A stretch of DNA of 62,736 nucleotides from Acetobacteraceae bacterium (GCA_021732665.1 JAKFUL010000009.1:1-62736); one strand, 5' to 3'; shown: positions 33,840-43,442, counted from the stretch's first letter. The notes: generated from the letters alone by a model not told the origin. Translations and numbers: made by a program.

Positions 33840-34229
33840 TCAGCCGAACAGGGTGTAGAGGCGCGCGATAGGCGGCCACAACTCCTGCAGCCACTCCCGC
33901 AGCTGCCAGACACCAAGGGCAAACCCGCCCAGGGTCGCGATCGAAGCCGCCCATGCCAGAGGAAGAAGCGACCGGCCCGCCGGAGCCTGTGCGCCTGCCA
34001 TCGTCGGGGGGGCGATCTCGCCCGGTGCAGGGGCATGATCCGGAGGCGGCTCCTGCGCCCGCGATGACGGTGGCTGGGGCTGCGCAACCGCAACCGGCGC
34101 GGGCGACGCCGGGGGCGGGGCCACAAACCAATCGTTGCGGCAGCGCGCGCAGCGCATTTGCCGCCCCTGCCCAATCATTTGATCAGGTACGTCGTAAAGC
34201 GCTGCGCAGGCGGGGCATACGATCTGCAT
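33840..34229 (-). CDS. zinc-ribbon (MJ0042-type) membrane protein
   Basis: A 129-residue protein. An N-terminal zinc ribbon (VCPACAALYDVPDQMIGQG, then MRCARCRNDWF) matches the MJ0042 finger family of alphaproteobacteria. A long Pro/Ala-rich linker (about 38-82) leads to a single membrane helix (LPLAWAASIATLGGFALGVW) and the segment ELWPPIARLYTLFG at the C-terminus. Many homologues continue with a periplasmic domain after a PxSxRLYxxLG segment, so this copy may be truncated. Possibly a membrane-linked regulator; function unknown. Confidence 0.75.
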   Translation of the reverse strand: MQIVCPACAALYDVPDQMIGQGRQMRCARCRNDWFVAPPPASPAPVAVAQPQPPSSRAQEPPPDHAPAPGEIAPPTMAGAQAPAGRSLLPLAWAASIATLGGFALGVWQLREWLQELWPPIARLYTLFG

Positions 34230-34307
34230 GAGCCCTCAGGACTGAAGTGTTGTGTGGCGTCAAGCACGACTGAGGTTAAGAGGCATTCAACCCGCCGCCA
34301 ATGGGTC

Positions 34308-35459
34308 TCACACTCCGGCGCGCACCGCCGCCGCCACGCGGGCCACGTCGCCCTCTTCCAGATAGGGGTGCATCGGCAGGCTCAGCACCTGGTGGCACAG
34401 CGCCTCGCTCACCGGCAATGGCGGGGCCTGGCCGATGGCGCCGGCATGCGCCGCGGCATAGGCCGGCTGGTGGTGCAGCGGCTTCGGATAATAAACGCCG
34501 AAGGGAATGCCCGCCGCCTTCAGCGCCTCCTGCATGCGGCCGCGCGCCGCGCCATCGGCCAGCCTGATGGTGTAGAGGCCCCAGGCATGGCCGGGCACGC
34601 TCTCGGGCAGCGCAACACCGGCGGGCAGGTGCTGCGCGTACCAGCCGGCCACGCGCGCCCGGGCCGCCAATTCTTCGGCGAAAAGCTCCAGCTTGCACAG
34701 CAGGATGGCGGCCTGCAGCGTATCCAGCCGGCCATTCATCCCCGTCCGCAGCACCTCATACCGCCCGCCGCCCTCGCCATGCGTGCGCAGGGAGCGGTAG
34801 AGCGCCGCGCGATCGCCATCCTGGGTCAGCAGCGCGCCGCCATCGCCGTAGCAGCCCAGGGTCTTGGTCGGATAGAAGCTCAGCGCCGTGGCGCCGCCGA
34901 AGCAGCCCAGCCGCCGGCCGCCGATATCGGCGCCGAAGGCCTGCGCCGCGTCATCGAGCGCGAACATGTTTTTCTCGGCGCAGATCGTCTCGATCGCCGG
35001 CCAATCCGCCGGGCGGCCGAACAGATCCACGCCGATGATGGCGCGCGGCCGCAGCCGGCCCTCCGCCTCGACCAGGGCGATGCGGCGCTTCAGATCTGCC
35101 AGGTCCATGTTGAAGGTGACCGGGTCCACATCGCAGAACACCGGCGTGGCGCCGAGGACCAGCGGCACCTCGGCCGTCGCGGTATAGGTGAAGGCGGGAA
35201 GGAAGACGGCATCGCCACGGCCGATCCCCTCGGCCATCATGGCGATCTGCAAGGCGTCGGTGCCCGAGGAGACGCCCACGGCATGGCCGCAGCCGGCGAA
35301 TGCCGCCAGCCGCTCTTCCAGCTCCACCACCTCCGGCCCGTTGATGAAACGGCCGGAGGAGAGGACATGGGCGATACGGGCGTCCAGCCTGTCACGGATC
35401 AGGGCCTGCTGGGTAGCCATGTCGAAAAGGGCGATGGGGCGGGTCGGCATGTCGTTCAT
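34308..35459 (-). CDS. DegT/DnrJ/EryC1/StrS-type sugar aminotransferase (WbpE-like)
   Basis: A 383-residue PLP-dependent nucleotide-sugar aminotransferase. VGVSSGTDALQIAMMA binds the cofactor phosphate, FALDDAAQAFGADIGG holds the PLP-stacking aspartate, and the internal aldimine lysine is in SFYPTKTLGCYGDGGAL, close to WbpE-type enzymes that aminate UDP-3-keto sugars. No matching 3-dehydrogenase lies in this window. Start ATG 35459. It is the last gene of the polysaccharide cluster, 90 bp after the dehydratase gene. Substrate is a guess. Confidence 0.88.
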   Translation of the reverse strand: MNDMPTRPIALFDMATQQALIRDRLDARIAHVLSSGRFINGPEVVELEERLAAFAGCGHAVGVSSGTDALQIAMMAEGIGRGDAVFLPAFTYTATAEVPLVLGATPVFCDVDPVTFNMDLADLKRRIALVEAEGRLRPRAIIGVDLFGRPADWPAIETICAEKNMFALDDAAQAFGADIGGRRLGCFGGATALSFYPTKTLGCYGDGGALLTQDGDRAALYRSLRTHGEGGGRYEVLRTGMNGRLDTLQAAILLCKLELFAEELAARARVAGWYAQHLPAGVALPESVPGHAWGLYTIRLADGAARGRMQEALKAAGIPFGVYYPKPLHHQPAYAAAHAGAIGQAPPLPVSEALCHQVLSLPMHPYLEEGDVARVAAAVRAGV

Positions 35460-35548
35460 CCCAGCGGTCTCGGCCAGCACGGCGCGCCGATCAAGCCCCC
35501 TGATCGTCAGGATTCATGTCCGCCTGTGACAACTGCCCAGGGCTTGGG

Positions 35549-37477
35549 CTATCGCGGCGCTTCCGCCTGCCGCGCCGGCGCCTGATCATGGGTGAATTCC
35601 GGCACCAGCCGGCCCAGCTGCGCCAGCGCCAGCCGGGCATTGCCCCCCTGCGCCAGCGCCGCCATTTCATCCATGGCGCGGCCGACCAGCGCCGAATCGC
35701 CGGTGCGCGGCGTGGCCATCAGCAGCCCGGGATAGGGCGTGGCGCGCGGCGGTTCCTGGCCGTGGAAAAGTTCCTCATACAGCTTCTCGCCCGGGCGCAG
35801 GCCGGTGAAGCGGATTTCCACATCCTCATCCGGCCGCAACCCGGCCAGGCGGATCATCCGCCGCGCAAGATCGACGATCTTCACCGCCTGGCCCATGTCG
35901 AGGACGAAGATGCCGCCCTGGCGCAGCTCCGGCAAATCCGCCGCCTTTTCGCTGGTGCCCACCACCGCGGCCTGCAGCACCAACCCCACCGCCTCGCGCA
36001 CCGTCATGAAGTAGCGGCGCATATCCGGGTGGGTCACTGTCAGTGGCCCGCCGCGCTCAAGCTGCCGGCGGAACAGCGGCACCACCGAACCCGTGCTGCC
36101 CAGCACATTGCCGAAGCGCACGGTGATGCAGCGCATCGCACCCTCGCGCTGGCCATCCAGATCCAGCGCCTGGCAGTACATCTCGGCCAGGCGCTTGGAG
36201 GCCCCCATCACCGAGGTCGGGTTCACCGCCTTGTCGGTGGAGATGAACACCATGGCCCGGCAACCCACCGCCCGCGCGGCGTCGGCGACGATACGGGTGC
36301 CCTGCGCATTCGTCAGCAGCCCTTCCAGCGGATCGGCCTCCACCATCGGCACGTGTTTCAGGGCGGCGGCGTGGAAGACCAACTCGGGCCGCACATCCTC
36401 CATCAGCCGGCGGATGCGCGCGGCGTCGCGCACATCGGCCAGCACGGCGCGGCGGGGCAGCTCGGGGTGGCGTTCGCGCAGCTCCAGATCGATTTCGTAG
36501 AGGACGTATTCGCCGTGATCGAGCAGCGTCAGGCTGGAAGGACCGAGTGCGGCCACCTGCCGCGCCAGTTCGCCGCCAATGGTGCCGCCGGCGCCCGTCA
36601 CCAGGACGCGGCGTCCCTGCACCAGCCTGGCCATGCCCTCGCGGTCCAGCGGCACCTGCGGGCGGTCCAGCAGCTCCTCGATGGCGACTGGCCGCAGCTC
36701 CATCCGTGCCGCCTCATCCGGCCGGTTGGCGGCACCCAGCAGCGTAGGCTGCGGCGCGCGCTTGACCGGCACGCCATGATGATCGGCGGCGTCGAGCAGC
36801 ATTTCCAGCGCCGGCCCCTGCACCTCGGCCCCGGCCAGCACCAGCAGGGTGGGCAGCCGGCCCTCGACGCGCAGGCGTTCCAGCACCGTGTCGGCCTCCT
36901 CCACGGTGCCGAGGATGGGGTGGCCCTGGATGCGCCGCCCGGCCTGGCGCGAACGTTGGGTGAGGATGCCCAGGACCCGGTAGCGCCCCTGGCGCTCCTG
37001 CGCCGCGGCGCGGATGAACAGGTCGGCCGCATCGGCGGCGCCGGCCACCAGCACCTCGGTGCCATTCTGCGGCGCCACGGCGCGGCGCTGCGCCGCCACC
37101 CGGGTCAGTGCCCGCGCACCGCCCAACGCCGCCGCCAGCACCAGCGCGTGCATCAGGAAGAAGCCGGGATGCGGCGGCAGCCAGGCGCCGGTCGACAGCA
37201 GCGCGGCCCAGAATGCCAGCGCCCCCAGCCCCGAGGCCCCCGCCACTGCCAGCCCATCCGGCAGGCCGGCGAAACGCCAGTATTGCCGCGGCAGCCCCAG
37301 CGGCCAGCCGGCCAACAGCAGACTGGCCGAAGCCAGCGGCAGCGCGAGCAGCCACCACAGCCCAGGCGGTGCGGCCAGCGGCGCGGCCAGCCACAGCGCC
37401 GCCGGCAGGGCAAGGGCTGCCAGCACCGCGTCCAGCAGGCAATTCAGCACGATGCGGCGCGGGGCGGTCCTGGCCAT
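35549..37477 (-). CDS. membrane nucleotide-sugar 4,6-dehydratase (PglF/FlaA1/CapD type)
   Basis: A 642-residue polysaccharide biosynthesis protein. Four N-terminal transmembrane helices (about 10-120) and a first Rossmann-like domain precede an SDR catalytic domain starting near residue 290: LVTGAGGTIGGELARQ binds NAD, FISTDKAVNPTSVMGASKR has the M-x3-K variant of the catalytic pair used by PglF-like enzymes, and FTGLRPGEKLYEELF is the family end signature. It would turn UDP-GlcNAc into UDP-4-keto-6-deoxy sugar, the substrate for a DegT aminotransferase. Sits between the glycosyltransferases and the WbpE-like gene. Confidence 0.9.
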   Translation of the reverse strand: MARTAPRRIVLNCLLDAVLAALALPAALWLAAPLAAPPGLWWLLALPLASASLLLAGWPLGLPRQYWRFAGLPDGLAVAGASGLGALAFWAALLSTGAWLPPHPGFFLMHALVLAAALGGARALTRVAAQRRAVAPQNGTEVLVAGAADAADLFIRAAAQERQGRYRVLGILTQRSRQAGRRIQGHPILGTVEEADTVLERLRVEGRLPTLLVLAGAEVQGPALEMLLDAADHHGVPVKRAPQPTLLGAANRPDEAARMELRPVAIEELLDRPQVPLDREGMARLVQGRRVLVTGAGGTIGGELARQVAALGPSSLTLLDHGEYVLYEIDLELRERHPELPRRAVLADVRDAARIRRLMEDVRPELVFHAAALKHVPMVEADPLEGLLTNAQGTRIVADAARAVGCRAMVFISTDKAVNPTSVMGASKRLAEMYCQALDLDGQREGAMRCITVRFGNVLGSTGSVVPLFRRQLERGGPLTVTHPDMRRYFMTVREAVGLVLQAAVVGTSEKAADLPELRQGGIFVLDMGQAVKIVDLARRMIRLAGLRPDEDVEIRFTGLRPGEKLYEELFHGQEPPRATPYPGLLMATPRTGDSALVGRAMDEMAALAQGGNARLALAQLGRLVPEFTHDQAPARQAEAPR

Positions 37478-37483
37478 GCCGTG

Positions 37484-38623
37484 CTATAGGGCTCCGGGTG
37501 GCGGCCTGCCAAGCAAGTCCTCATACAAGCCGCGCAGGGCCTGGGCCTGCCCGGCCCAGCCATAGCGACCCAGAGCCGCCTGGCGCCCGGCCTCTCCCAT
37601 CGCCGCGCGCGTCCCGGGCTCGGTCAGGGCGGCGATGGCGTTGGCGATGGCCTGTGGGTCGGTCACATCCACCAGCAGGCCGCAGCCGCTCTCGCGCACC
37701 ATGGCCGCCACCTCGGTGGCGAAATCGGGGGCGATCACCGGCAGCCCGGCCAACATCCCATCGGCCAGCTTGTGCGGCAGGGCGAGGCGGTGATTCTCGT
37801 CGCCGGGCTGGAACAGCACCAGATTGATGTCGCAGGCGGAGGCGAGCCGGGCCATCGCCCCGGGCGCCAGCCAGTCCAGGAAGGCGATGCGCCCCTCCAG
37901 CCCCAGCGCCGCGGCCTGGGCGAAAAAATCCGCCTGGCTGCCATCGGTGAAACGCCCGGCGATCGAGAGCCTGGTATCGGCAGGCGCCAGGGCCATGGCG
38001 GCCAGCAGCTGCGGCCAGCCCCGGGCGCGGGAGATGGCGCCGAGATGCAGGAGGCAGATCGGCCCGGCCGCATGCACGCGCGGCGGCACGGATGGCGGGC
38101 TGGCATAGTTGCGCACCGCCACGCAGGGCGTGGAAAAATCTCCGGCCAGCCCGTCCTTGGCCACCACCACCGCATCCGCGCGGCGGGCCATGGCGCGGCA
38201 CATCCAGCGCAAAACCCCCCGCGCCAGCGGGCGCAGCGGTGCCGGCAGCCGGCCATCCAGGCGGCTCGGGTAATGCTCATGCACATCCAGCACCACCCGG
38301 CATCTCGGCCGCTGCGCGAGGCGGGGTCGCGCCATCAGCGCCGCCAGCCAGCTATCCGGCTCATGCGCATGGATCACGGCGGGGTCCATCAGCCGGGCCA
38401 GCCCGGCCAGCCGGGGGATGTTGCGGATCCGCCCCCACCAGCCGGGGCGGCGGGTATAGGTGCCGATCAGCACGCCGCACACCACCCCGGGCGTCACGCG
38501 CTCGCCGGGGCAGAGATGCATCACCCGCCAGCCGGCCTCGGCCAGGGCGCGGCCCTCCTTGCGAACGATGCGCACATCATCCGGCGGATGCGCGGCCGAG
38601 AGCATCAGGACGTCAACGCGCAA
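37484..38623 (-). CDS. glycosyltransferase family 4
   Basis: A 379-residue GT-B glycosyltransferase. VLMLSAAHPPDDVRIVRKEG at the N-terminus, HAHEPDSWLAALMA, DVHEHYPSR and the C-terminal donor-site region (LALPHKLADGMLAGLPVIAP, SGCGLLVDVTDP) are visible. I choose TTG 38623 because GGAGG lies 9 nt upstream and it gives the family-like MRVxVLMLS start; ATG 38605 is the alternative. It overlaps the upstream glycosyltransferase gene by 11 bp. Adds a sugar to a surface glycan; specificity unknown. Confidence 0.85.
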   Translation of the reverse strand: MRVDVLMLSAAHPPDDVRIVRKEGRALAEAGWRVMHLCPGERVTPGVVCGVLIGTYTRRPGWWGRIRNIPRLAGLARLMDPAVIHAHEPDSWLAALMARPRLAQRPRCRVVLDVHEHYPSRLDGRLPAPLRPLARGVLRWMCRAMARRADAVVVAKDGLAGDFSTPCVAVRNYASPPSVPPRVHAAGPICLLHLGAISRARGWPQLLAAMALAPADTRLSIAGRFTDGSQADFFAQAAALGLEGRIAFLDWLAPGAMARLASACDINLVLFQPGDENHRLALPHKLADGMLAGLPVIAPDFATEVAAMVRESGCGLLVDVTDPQAIANAIAALTEPGTRAAMGEAGRQAALGRYGWAGQAQALRGLYEDLLGRPPPGAL

Positions 38624-39734
38624 GGGCAACAGCCTCCACCACCGCGCAGAAACTGGCGGCCTGCAGCCGCCTGTCCCAGCGCCTGACCGCCTGGGCGCGC
38701 GCCGCCCGGCCCAGATCGGCGCGCAGATTGTGGTCCAGCGCCAGCCGGCGCAGCGCCGCGGCCCGCGCCGGCGCGTCATCGGGCGGGACGCAGACGCCGC
38801 AGGGGCCGTCCTCCAGGCAACGCTGTGCATGCCCCGGCACATTGGCCACCATGGGCAGGCCGGCGGCCAGCCCGTCCATGAGCTTGTTGGGCGCGGTGAG
38901 CTCGGCGAAGGCGGGGATGGGCGCCAGCAGGAACAGGCCGATCTGCGCGGCCGAAAGCAGCCCGGCCAGGGCGCGCTTGGGGCTGGGCGGCAGGAAGGTG
39001 ACATTGGCCAGCCCCTCCGCCGCGGCGCGGGCCATCAGCCGGGGCTTCTCCGCGCCATCGCCGACCAGCAGCAGGCGCAGCGGCACGTCGCGCAGCAGCG
39101 CGGCCGCGTCCAACGCCACATCCAGCCCATTGGCCCGGCCATGCGCGCCGGCATAGACGGCCAGCACCTCATGGCTCGCCGCCTCGTCAGGCCGCCATGG
39201 CGCGATATGCGGGCCGAACAGGTCGAGATCGGCGCCGTTGGGGATGGTGTGCACAACCGCGGCGCCGCGCCGACGGGCGGTTTGCGCCATGCCCTCGCTC
39301 AGCGCCACGACGGCGGCGGCGCGGCGGCAGGCGGCGGTGGAAAGCCGCTCCATGGCCCAAAGCAGCGGGCCGGGCACGCCGCCCAGCGCGCGCGGCAGCT
39401 CGGGCCAGGGGTCGCGCATCTCGAAGATGAAGGCTGCGCGGCCGAGCAGGGCCGGCAGTGCCACCGTCAGCGGTGTGGAGGAGGCAATGACCACATCCCA
39501 TTGGCCGCGCGCCAGCGCCGTGGCCCGCGCCGCATAATGCAGGAAGGCCAGCAGCCGCCGGCCCAGCCCCATGGCGTTGCGATAGGGCACGGCGAATTCC
39601 ACCACCCGGAAGCCTGCCACCATCCCCTCGCGCCTGCCATGCAGGAAGGGCCCGGCAAGGCCGGTCTCAGCCCCCTCATAGCGCCCGCAGGCCAGCGTCA
39701 CCTCGTGCCCGCGCTGGGCCAGGCTGCGCGCCAT
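38613..39734 (-). CDS. glycosyltransferase family 4 (WbuB-like), conventional start missing
   Basis: At least 373 residues of a GT-B glycosyltransferase: FEMRDPWPELPRALGG, VVALSEGMAQTARRRG, TIPNGADLDLFGP, LLLVGDGAEKPRL, APNKLMDGLAAGLPMVANV. Homologous sequence clearly continues upstream of ATG 39734: in frame it reads RILYLHQHFSTPAGSTATRS, the family N-terminus. The codon before this, at 39801-39803, is TCT where an ATG would be expected. So it either starts at 39734 without its first beta strand or uses a non-standard codon such as the CTG in LYLHQ. The aminotransferase stop overlaps this region. Confidence 0.82.
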   Translation of the reverse strand: MARSLAQRGHEVTLACGRYEGAETGLAGPFLHGRREGMVAGFRVVEFAVPYRNAMGLGRRLLAFLHYAARATALARGQWDVVIASSTPLTVALPALLGRAAFIFEMRDPWPELPRALGGVPGPLLWAMERLSTAACRRAAAVVALSEGMAQTARRRGAAVVHTIPNGADLDLFGPHIAPWRPDEAASHEVLAVYAGAHGRANGLDVALDAAALLRDVPLRLLLVGDGAEKPRLMARAAAEGLANVTFLPPSPKRALAGLLSAAQIGLFLLAPIPAFAELTAPNKLMDGLAAGLPMVANVPGHAQRCLEDGPCGVCVPPDDAPARAAALRRLALDHNLRADLGRAARAQAVRRWDRRLQAASFCAVVEAVALAR

Positions 39735-39798
39735 GGCGTGGCTGCGCGTCGCCGTGCTGCCAGCCGGCGTGGAAAAATGCTGGTGCAGGTAAAGGATT

Positions 39799-41019
39799 CT
39801 AGACGCGGCAGCACCGCCGGATGATGTCGATGATCCTGCCCTGGTCGGCCGGCGGCAGGCTGCTGCCCGAGGGCAGGCAAAGCCCCTGTTCGAACATCAT
39901 GGCCGCCACCGCGCCGCCGGCGATGGCGGCATGGCGGAAGGCCGGTTGCAGGTGCAGGGGCTTCCATGCCGGCCGGCTTTCGATGTTCTGCGCGGCCAAT
40001 TCCCGGCGGATGGTCTCGCGGTCCACCCCCGCCTCGGCCGGGTCGATGCGGATGACGGTCAGCCAGCGGTTGCCGCGGCTCCAGGCCGGTTCGGCGATGA
40101 AGCCGAGGCCCGGCAGGTCCTCCAACCCCTCGCGGTAACGCTGATGCACACTGCGCCGGGCTGCCACGCGCTCCTCCAGTGCCGCGATCTGCGCGATGCC
40201 CACGGCCGCCAGCACCGAGGACATGCCGTAGGAGAAGCCGATCGTCTCGTGCTGATAATGCGCCGACACTTCCTTGGCCTGGGTGGAGAGGTGGCGGGCG
40301 CGGGCGATCAGGCCGGCATCCTCGCTCGCCAGCGCGCCGCCGCCGCCGGCGGTGATGATCTTGTTGCCGTTGAAGCTGAGTGCCACGAGCTTCGCGCCCA
40401 CGCCGGCATGACGGCCATGCTGCATGGCGCCCAGGCTCCCGGCGCTGTCGCTGAGCACCGGCACCCCCCAGGCGGCGCAGGCATCGACAATGGCCGGCAT
40501 GTCGGCGGGCTGGCCGTAGAGATCGACGGGCACGACGACGCGCGGCAGCCGGCCGCGGCGCGCGGCGGCGGCCAGTTCCGCCCGCAGCAGATCCACATCC
40601 ATGGTCCAATGCCCGGCATCGATGTCGAGAAAGCGCGGAATGGCGCCCATCTGCACCGCGGGGCCGATGGAAGCGATGAAGGTCAGGCTGCTGGTCCAGA
40701 CCTCGTCGCCCGGGCAGACATCGAGCAGCCGGAAGCCCAGATGCAGCGCCGCGGTCCCAGAAGCCACGGCCAGCACATGGTCCAGGCCGGTGGCCTGGGC
40801 GACGGCTTCCTCGAAGGCCAGGGGCACCGGCCCGGCAGGCGCCACCCAGCCGGCATCCAGCGTGGCCTGCAACGCCACCATCTCGCCCCCCGCCAGATGC
40901 GGTGGCGACAGGAAGACCCGCGGCTGCGGCGCGCGAAGGAGATCGTCCGCCGGCCGGAACGCCATCGGGAAGGGGACGACCAGGCCTTTCCGGACCGGGG
41001 CGGATGGAGAGGACAGCAT
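39799..41019 (-). CDS. DegT/DnrJ/EryC1/StrS-type sugar aminotransferase (PglE-like)
   Basis: A 406-residue PLP-dependent aminotransferase, first gene of the glycan cluster. LAVASGTAALHLGFRLL, TSSLTFIAS, VPVLSDSAGSLGAMQHG and the lysine in LVALSFNGNKIITAGGGGAL follow the 4-keto-6-deoxy-sugar aminotransferase pattern (PglE/NeeB). It would act on the product of the PglF-like dehydratase encoded in the same cluster. Start ATG 41019 has GGAG 8 nt upstream; GTG 41028 is also possible. Specificity is inferred. Confidence 0.88.
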   Translation of the reverse strand: MLSSPSAPVRKGLVVPFPMAFRPADDLLRAPQPRVFLSPPHLAGGEMVALQATLDAGWVAPAGPVPLAFEEAVAQATGLDHVLAVASGTAALHLGFRLLDVCPGDEVWTSSLTFIASIGPAVQMGAIPRFLDIDAGHWTMDVDLLRAELAAAARRGRLPRVVVPVDLYGQPADMPAIVDACAAWGVPVLSDSAGSLGAMQHGRHAGVGAKLVALSFNGNKIITAGGGGALASEDAGLIARARHLSTQAKEVSAHYQHETIGFSYGMSSVLAAVGIAQIAALEERVAARRSVHQRYREGLEDLPGLGFIAEPAWSRGNRWLTVIRIDPAEAGVDRETIRRELAAQNIESRPAWKPLHLQPAFRHAAIAGGAVAAMMFEQGLCLPSGSSLPPADQGRIIDIIRRCCRV

Positions 41020-41067
41020 GGCCTTCACTCCGAATGCAACCCCAGGTTACACACAAGAGTGATTGAT

Positions 41068-41087
41068 CGCGCAAGTGCAATTGCGCG
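41068..41087. promoter_or_regulatory. inverted repeat upstream of the glycan cluster
   Basis: CGCGCAA (41068-41074) and TTGCGCG (41081-41087) form a perfect 7-bp inverted repeat with a 6-bp centre, 49 bp before the first aminotransferase start in a comparatively AT-rich spacer. It is placed where an operator or promoter-proximal element would be. Confidence 0.35.
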
Positions 41088-41129
41088 TCATTGGTGCAAA
41101 TATTTACCGTTCCACAACCTTTCCGGCTT

Positions 41130-41498
41130 TCAGCGTGGGTCGCGCGGCCAGTTGATGCGTGGCTCGCTGCGGCCGGAGCCCTGGCCACGCGGCACAACGG
41201 GGGGCGAGGCCGCGGGGCCGCGATCGGATGCGCGCGGCGGATGCGGCATCTCCAGGTCATCGACCACCAGCGAGCGGCGGGGGGCATCGGCCAATCTTGC
41301 CGAGATGGCGCGGAGTTCGGCCTGCACCTCGTCCAGCTGCGCCTCGATCGATTCCAGCCGTGACTTCACGCCGAAGACCGAGAAGGGCATCACCAGGAAG
41401 GCCAGGCCCAGCAACAGCAGCGCCAGCGCGGCGACCAGCCCGGTCCAGCCGGGCATGCCGGGGATGGTGAGCGCGGCGATCAGGGTTTCCGGATTCAC
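41130..41498 (-). CDS. hypothetical single-pass membrane protein with coiled coil
   Basis: A 122-residue protein. One transmembrane helix (about 18-42, [20 protein letters not shown]) is followed by a coiled coil (about 46-70, [20 protein letters not shown]) and a Pro/Arg-rich, probably disordered tail. No family recognised. Its ATG overlaps the moaA stop by 4 bp, so it is translated with moaA, but nothing in it suggests molybdenum cofactor work. Confidence 0.7.
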   Translation of the reverse strand: MNPETLIAALTIPGMPGWTGLVAALALLLLGLAFLVMPFSVFGVKSRLESIEAQLDEVQAELRAISARLADAPRRSLVVDDLEMPHPPRASDRGPAASPPVVPRGQGSGRSEPRINWPRDPR

Positions 41499-42481
41499 CC
41501 GCCGGTCACGCTCATATGCCGTGCCACCGCGGCGGGGCGGGCGCGTTCGATCACGAAGTCATGGCCTTTGGGCTTGCGACTGATCGCCTCGCGGATCGCG
41601 GCCTTCAGCCCCTCGTCATGCAACCCCGCGCGCAGGGGGGCGCGCAGGTCGGCGGCATCCTCCTGCCCCAGGCACATGTAGAGCGTGCCGGTGCAGGTCA
41701 GCCGCACGCGGTTGCAGCTCTCGCAGAAATTATGGCTGAGCGGGGTGATGAAGCCGATCCGTGTGCCGGTCTCGGCCACGTCGTAGTAGCGCGCCGGGCC
41801 GCCGGTGGCGTAGCCGCTTTCCGTCAAGGTCCAGTTCAGCCGCAGGCGGGCGCGGACCACGTCCAGCGAGAGGTAGCGGTCCGTCCGGTCCTCGGCCACC
41901 TCGCCCATCGGCATGGTCTCGATCAGACAGAGGTCGAAGCCGTGAGTGCCACACCATTCCAGCATGCGGTCGAATTCATGCTCGTTCATGCCGCGCAGGG
42001 CCACGGCGTTGATCTTGATACGCAATCCGGCATCGCGCGCGGCGTAGATGCCGGCCTGCACCTGCGCCAGATCGCCCCAGCGCGTCGCCTCGCGGAAGCC
42101 CGCCGGGTCCAGCGTGTCCACGCTGACATTGATGCGGCGGACGCCGGCGCGGACCAGGCCCTCGGCGTTTTTCGCCAGCTGGGTGCCGTTGGTCGTGAGC
42201 GTCAGCTCCTCCAAGCCTTCAGGCCCGATCCGCCGCCCCAGCGCCTCCACCAGCGACATCACATTGCGGCGCACCAACGGCTCGCCGCCCGTCAGGCGGA
42301 TCTTCTTCACGCCCATGTCGATGAAGGCGCCGCAGAGCCGCTCCAGCTCCTCCAGCGACAACACCTCCCGCTTTGGCAGGAAGGTCATGTCCTCCGCCAT
42401 GCAATAGACGCAGCGCAAATCGCAGCGGTCGGTCACCGAGACGCGGAGATAGCTGATGTGGCGGCCGAAAGGGTCGATCAT
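41495..42481 (-). CDS. moaA: GTP 3',8-cyclase (molybdenum cofactor biosynthesis)
   Basis: A 328-residue radical SAM enzyme catalysing the first step of molybdopterin synthesis from GTP. The radical SAM cluster cysteines are C20, C24 and C27 ([13 protein letters not shown]), with [14 protein letters not shown] after it; the second 4Fe-4S cluster lies in [15 protein letters not shown] and YMCLGQED. The C-terminus ends in the Gly-Gly tail (SVTGG) essential in the family. Start ATG 42481 gives the family N-terminus ([16 protein letters not shown]). Lies 44 bp after the TauE/SafE permease gene. Confidence 0.95.
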   Translation of the reverse strand: MIDPFGRHISYLRVSVTDRCDLRCVYCMAEDMTFLPKREVLSLEELERLCGAFIDMGVKKIRLTGGEPLVRRNVMSLVEALGRRIGPEGLEELTLTTNGTQLAKNAEGLVRAGVRRINVSVDTLDPAGFREATRWGDLAQVQAGIYAARDAGLRIKINAVALRGMNEHEFDRMLEWCGTHGFDLCLIETMPMGEVAEDRTDRYLSLDVVRARLRLNWTLTESGYATGGPARYYDVAETGTRIGFITPLSHNFCESCNRVRLTCTGTLYMCLGQEDAADLRAPLRAGLHDEGLKAAIREAISRKPKGHDFVIERARPAAVARHMSVTGG

Positions 42482-42525
42482 GCCGCAGATTTGGGGCGCC
42501 AAGGCCCCTGTGCGCAAGCCCCTGT

Positions 42526-43281
42526 CTAGGCGAACAAGGCGATCCCCCCCGCCGTCACCAGCACCGCCATGGCGAAGGGCTTGTAGAAGCGCTGGGGGAC
42601 GACGTGAAACGCCCGCACCCCCATGGGAACCGAGACGAACATCACCGGCAGCACCACCGCCAGCCGCGCCAGCGCCGTCAGGTCGATCAGCCCGAGCACG
42701 ATCGGCCCCAGCACCGAGGTCACGGCGATGATGGCGAAGAACAGGATGAGATTGGCACGATGCCGCTTCGCCTCCTCGCTGCCCGAGAGCAGGTAAAGGA
42801 TCACCGGCGGCCCGGATATGCCGGTGGCGCCCTTCAGCAGGCCCGCCACGCCGCCGATGGCCATGTTCAGCCAAAGCGGCCGCGCGCCGCGATAGCGCCA
42901 GCCGCTCATCAGGGCGAAGCCGAAGACCAGCACGAAGCCGCCGATGATCCGCCTGAGCGTGTCCTGGTCCAGGACGAACAGCGCATAAGTGCCGAAGGGC
43001 ATGGTGGCGAGTGCCGAGCCGCCGAGCGGCAGCACCACCCGTCGGTCGGCCTCGTGCCAGGCGCGAGGGGCGAGCTGGATGGTGATCAGCAACTCCATCA
43101 GCAGCATCACCGGCACGCCCTCGCGCGTGCCCCACAGCGTGGCGAAGATGGGCGCGAGGATCACCGCGGTGCCGAAGCCGGCATAGCCGCGCATGATGCC
43201 CGCCACCATCGTGGCCAGGCAGGCGGCGAGCATGCGCCAGTCCAGGATGGCGGCGGCGATCTCGGGCCAGGCCTCGCTCAA
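42526..43281 (-). CDS. TauE/SafE-family sulfite exporter-like permease
   Basis: A 251-residue membrane protein with about eight transmembrane helices. The family repeats [20 protein letters not shown] (first half) and [20 protein letters not shown] (second half) are clear. The family moves sulfite, sulfoacetate or other small anions. The start is TTG 43281, whose last base pairs overlap the stop of the DUF3553 gene (TTGA), indicating coupling. No sulfur-metabolism genes are adjacent, so the substrate is open. Confidence 0.87.
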   Translation of the reverse strand: MSEAWPEIAAAILDWRMLAACLATMVAGIMRGYAGFGTAVILAPIFATLWGTREGVPVMLLMELLITIQLAPRAWHEADRRVVLPLGGSALATMPFGTYALFVLDQDTLRRIIGGFVLVFGFALMSGWRYRGARPLWLNMAIGGVAGLLKGATGISGPPVILYLLSGSEEAKRHRANLILFFAIIAVTSVLGPIVLGLIDLTALARLAVVLPVMFVSVPMGVRAFHVVPQRFYKPFAMAVLVTAGGIALFA

Positions 43282-43442
43282 GGCAGGATGTCCAGCGTCA
43301 CCAGCCCGGCATTGATCAGCAGCTTGCCGGCATTCTCGAAATTCACCGTGATCCGGCTGCCCACCACCGACTGCACCTGGCCCACGCCCCAGTCAGGGCG
43401 GGCCGGGTTGCACACGCGCATGCCGGGTTCGATGAGTTGCAT
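43278..43442 (-). CDS. DUF3553 family small protein
   Basis: A 54-residue protein: [20 protein letters not shown], then [20 protein letters not shown] and a short tail ending in LDILP. This is the DUF3553 pattern (CarD/Tudor-like short beta barrel, with G-x-x-V-x-x-P-x-x-PDWG-x-G-x-V). The family also occurs as a module in helicases and may bind nucleic acid or protein. Overlaps the permease start by 4 bp. Confidence 0.8.
   Translation of the reverse strand: MQLIEPGMRVCNPARPDWGVGQVQSVVGSRITVNFENAGKLLINAGLVTLDILP

Noticed and set aside
33618..34067. 149-codon plus-strand frame after rplT
   Set aside because: Runs antisense through the zinc-ribbon gene, whose CxxC motifs are clear; no domain of its own.
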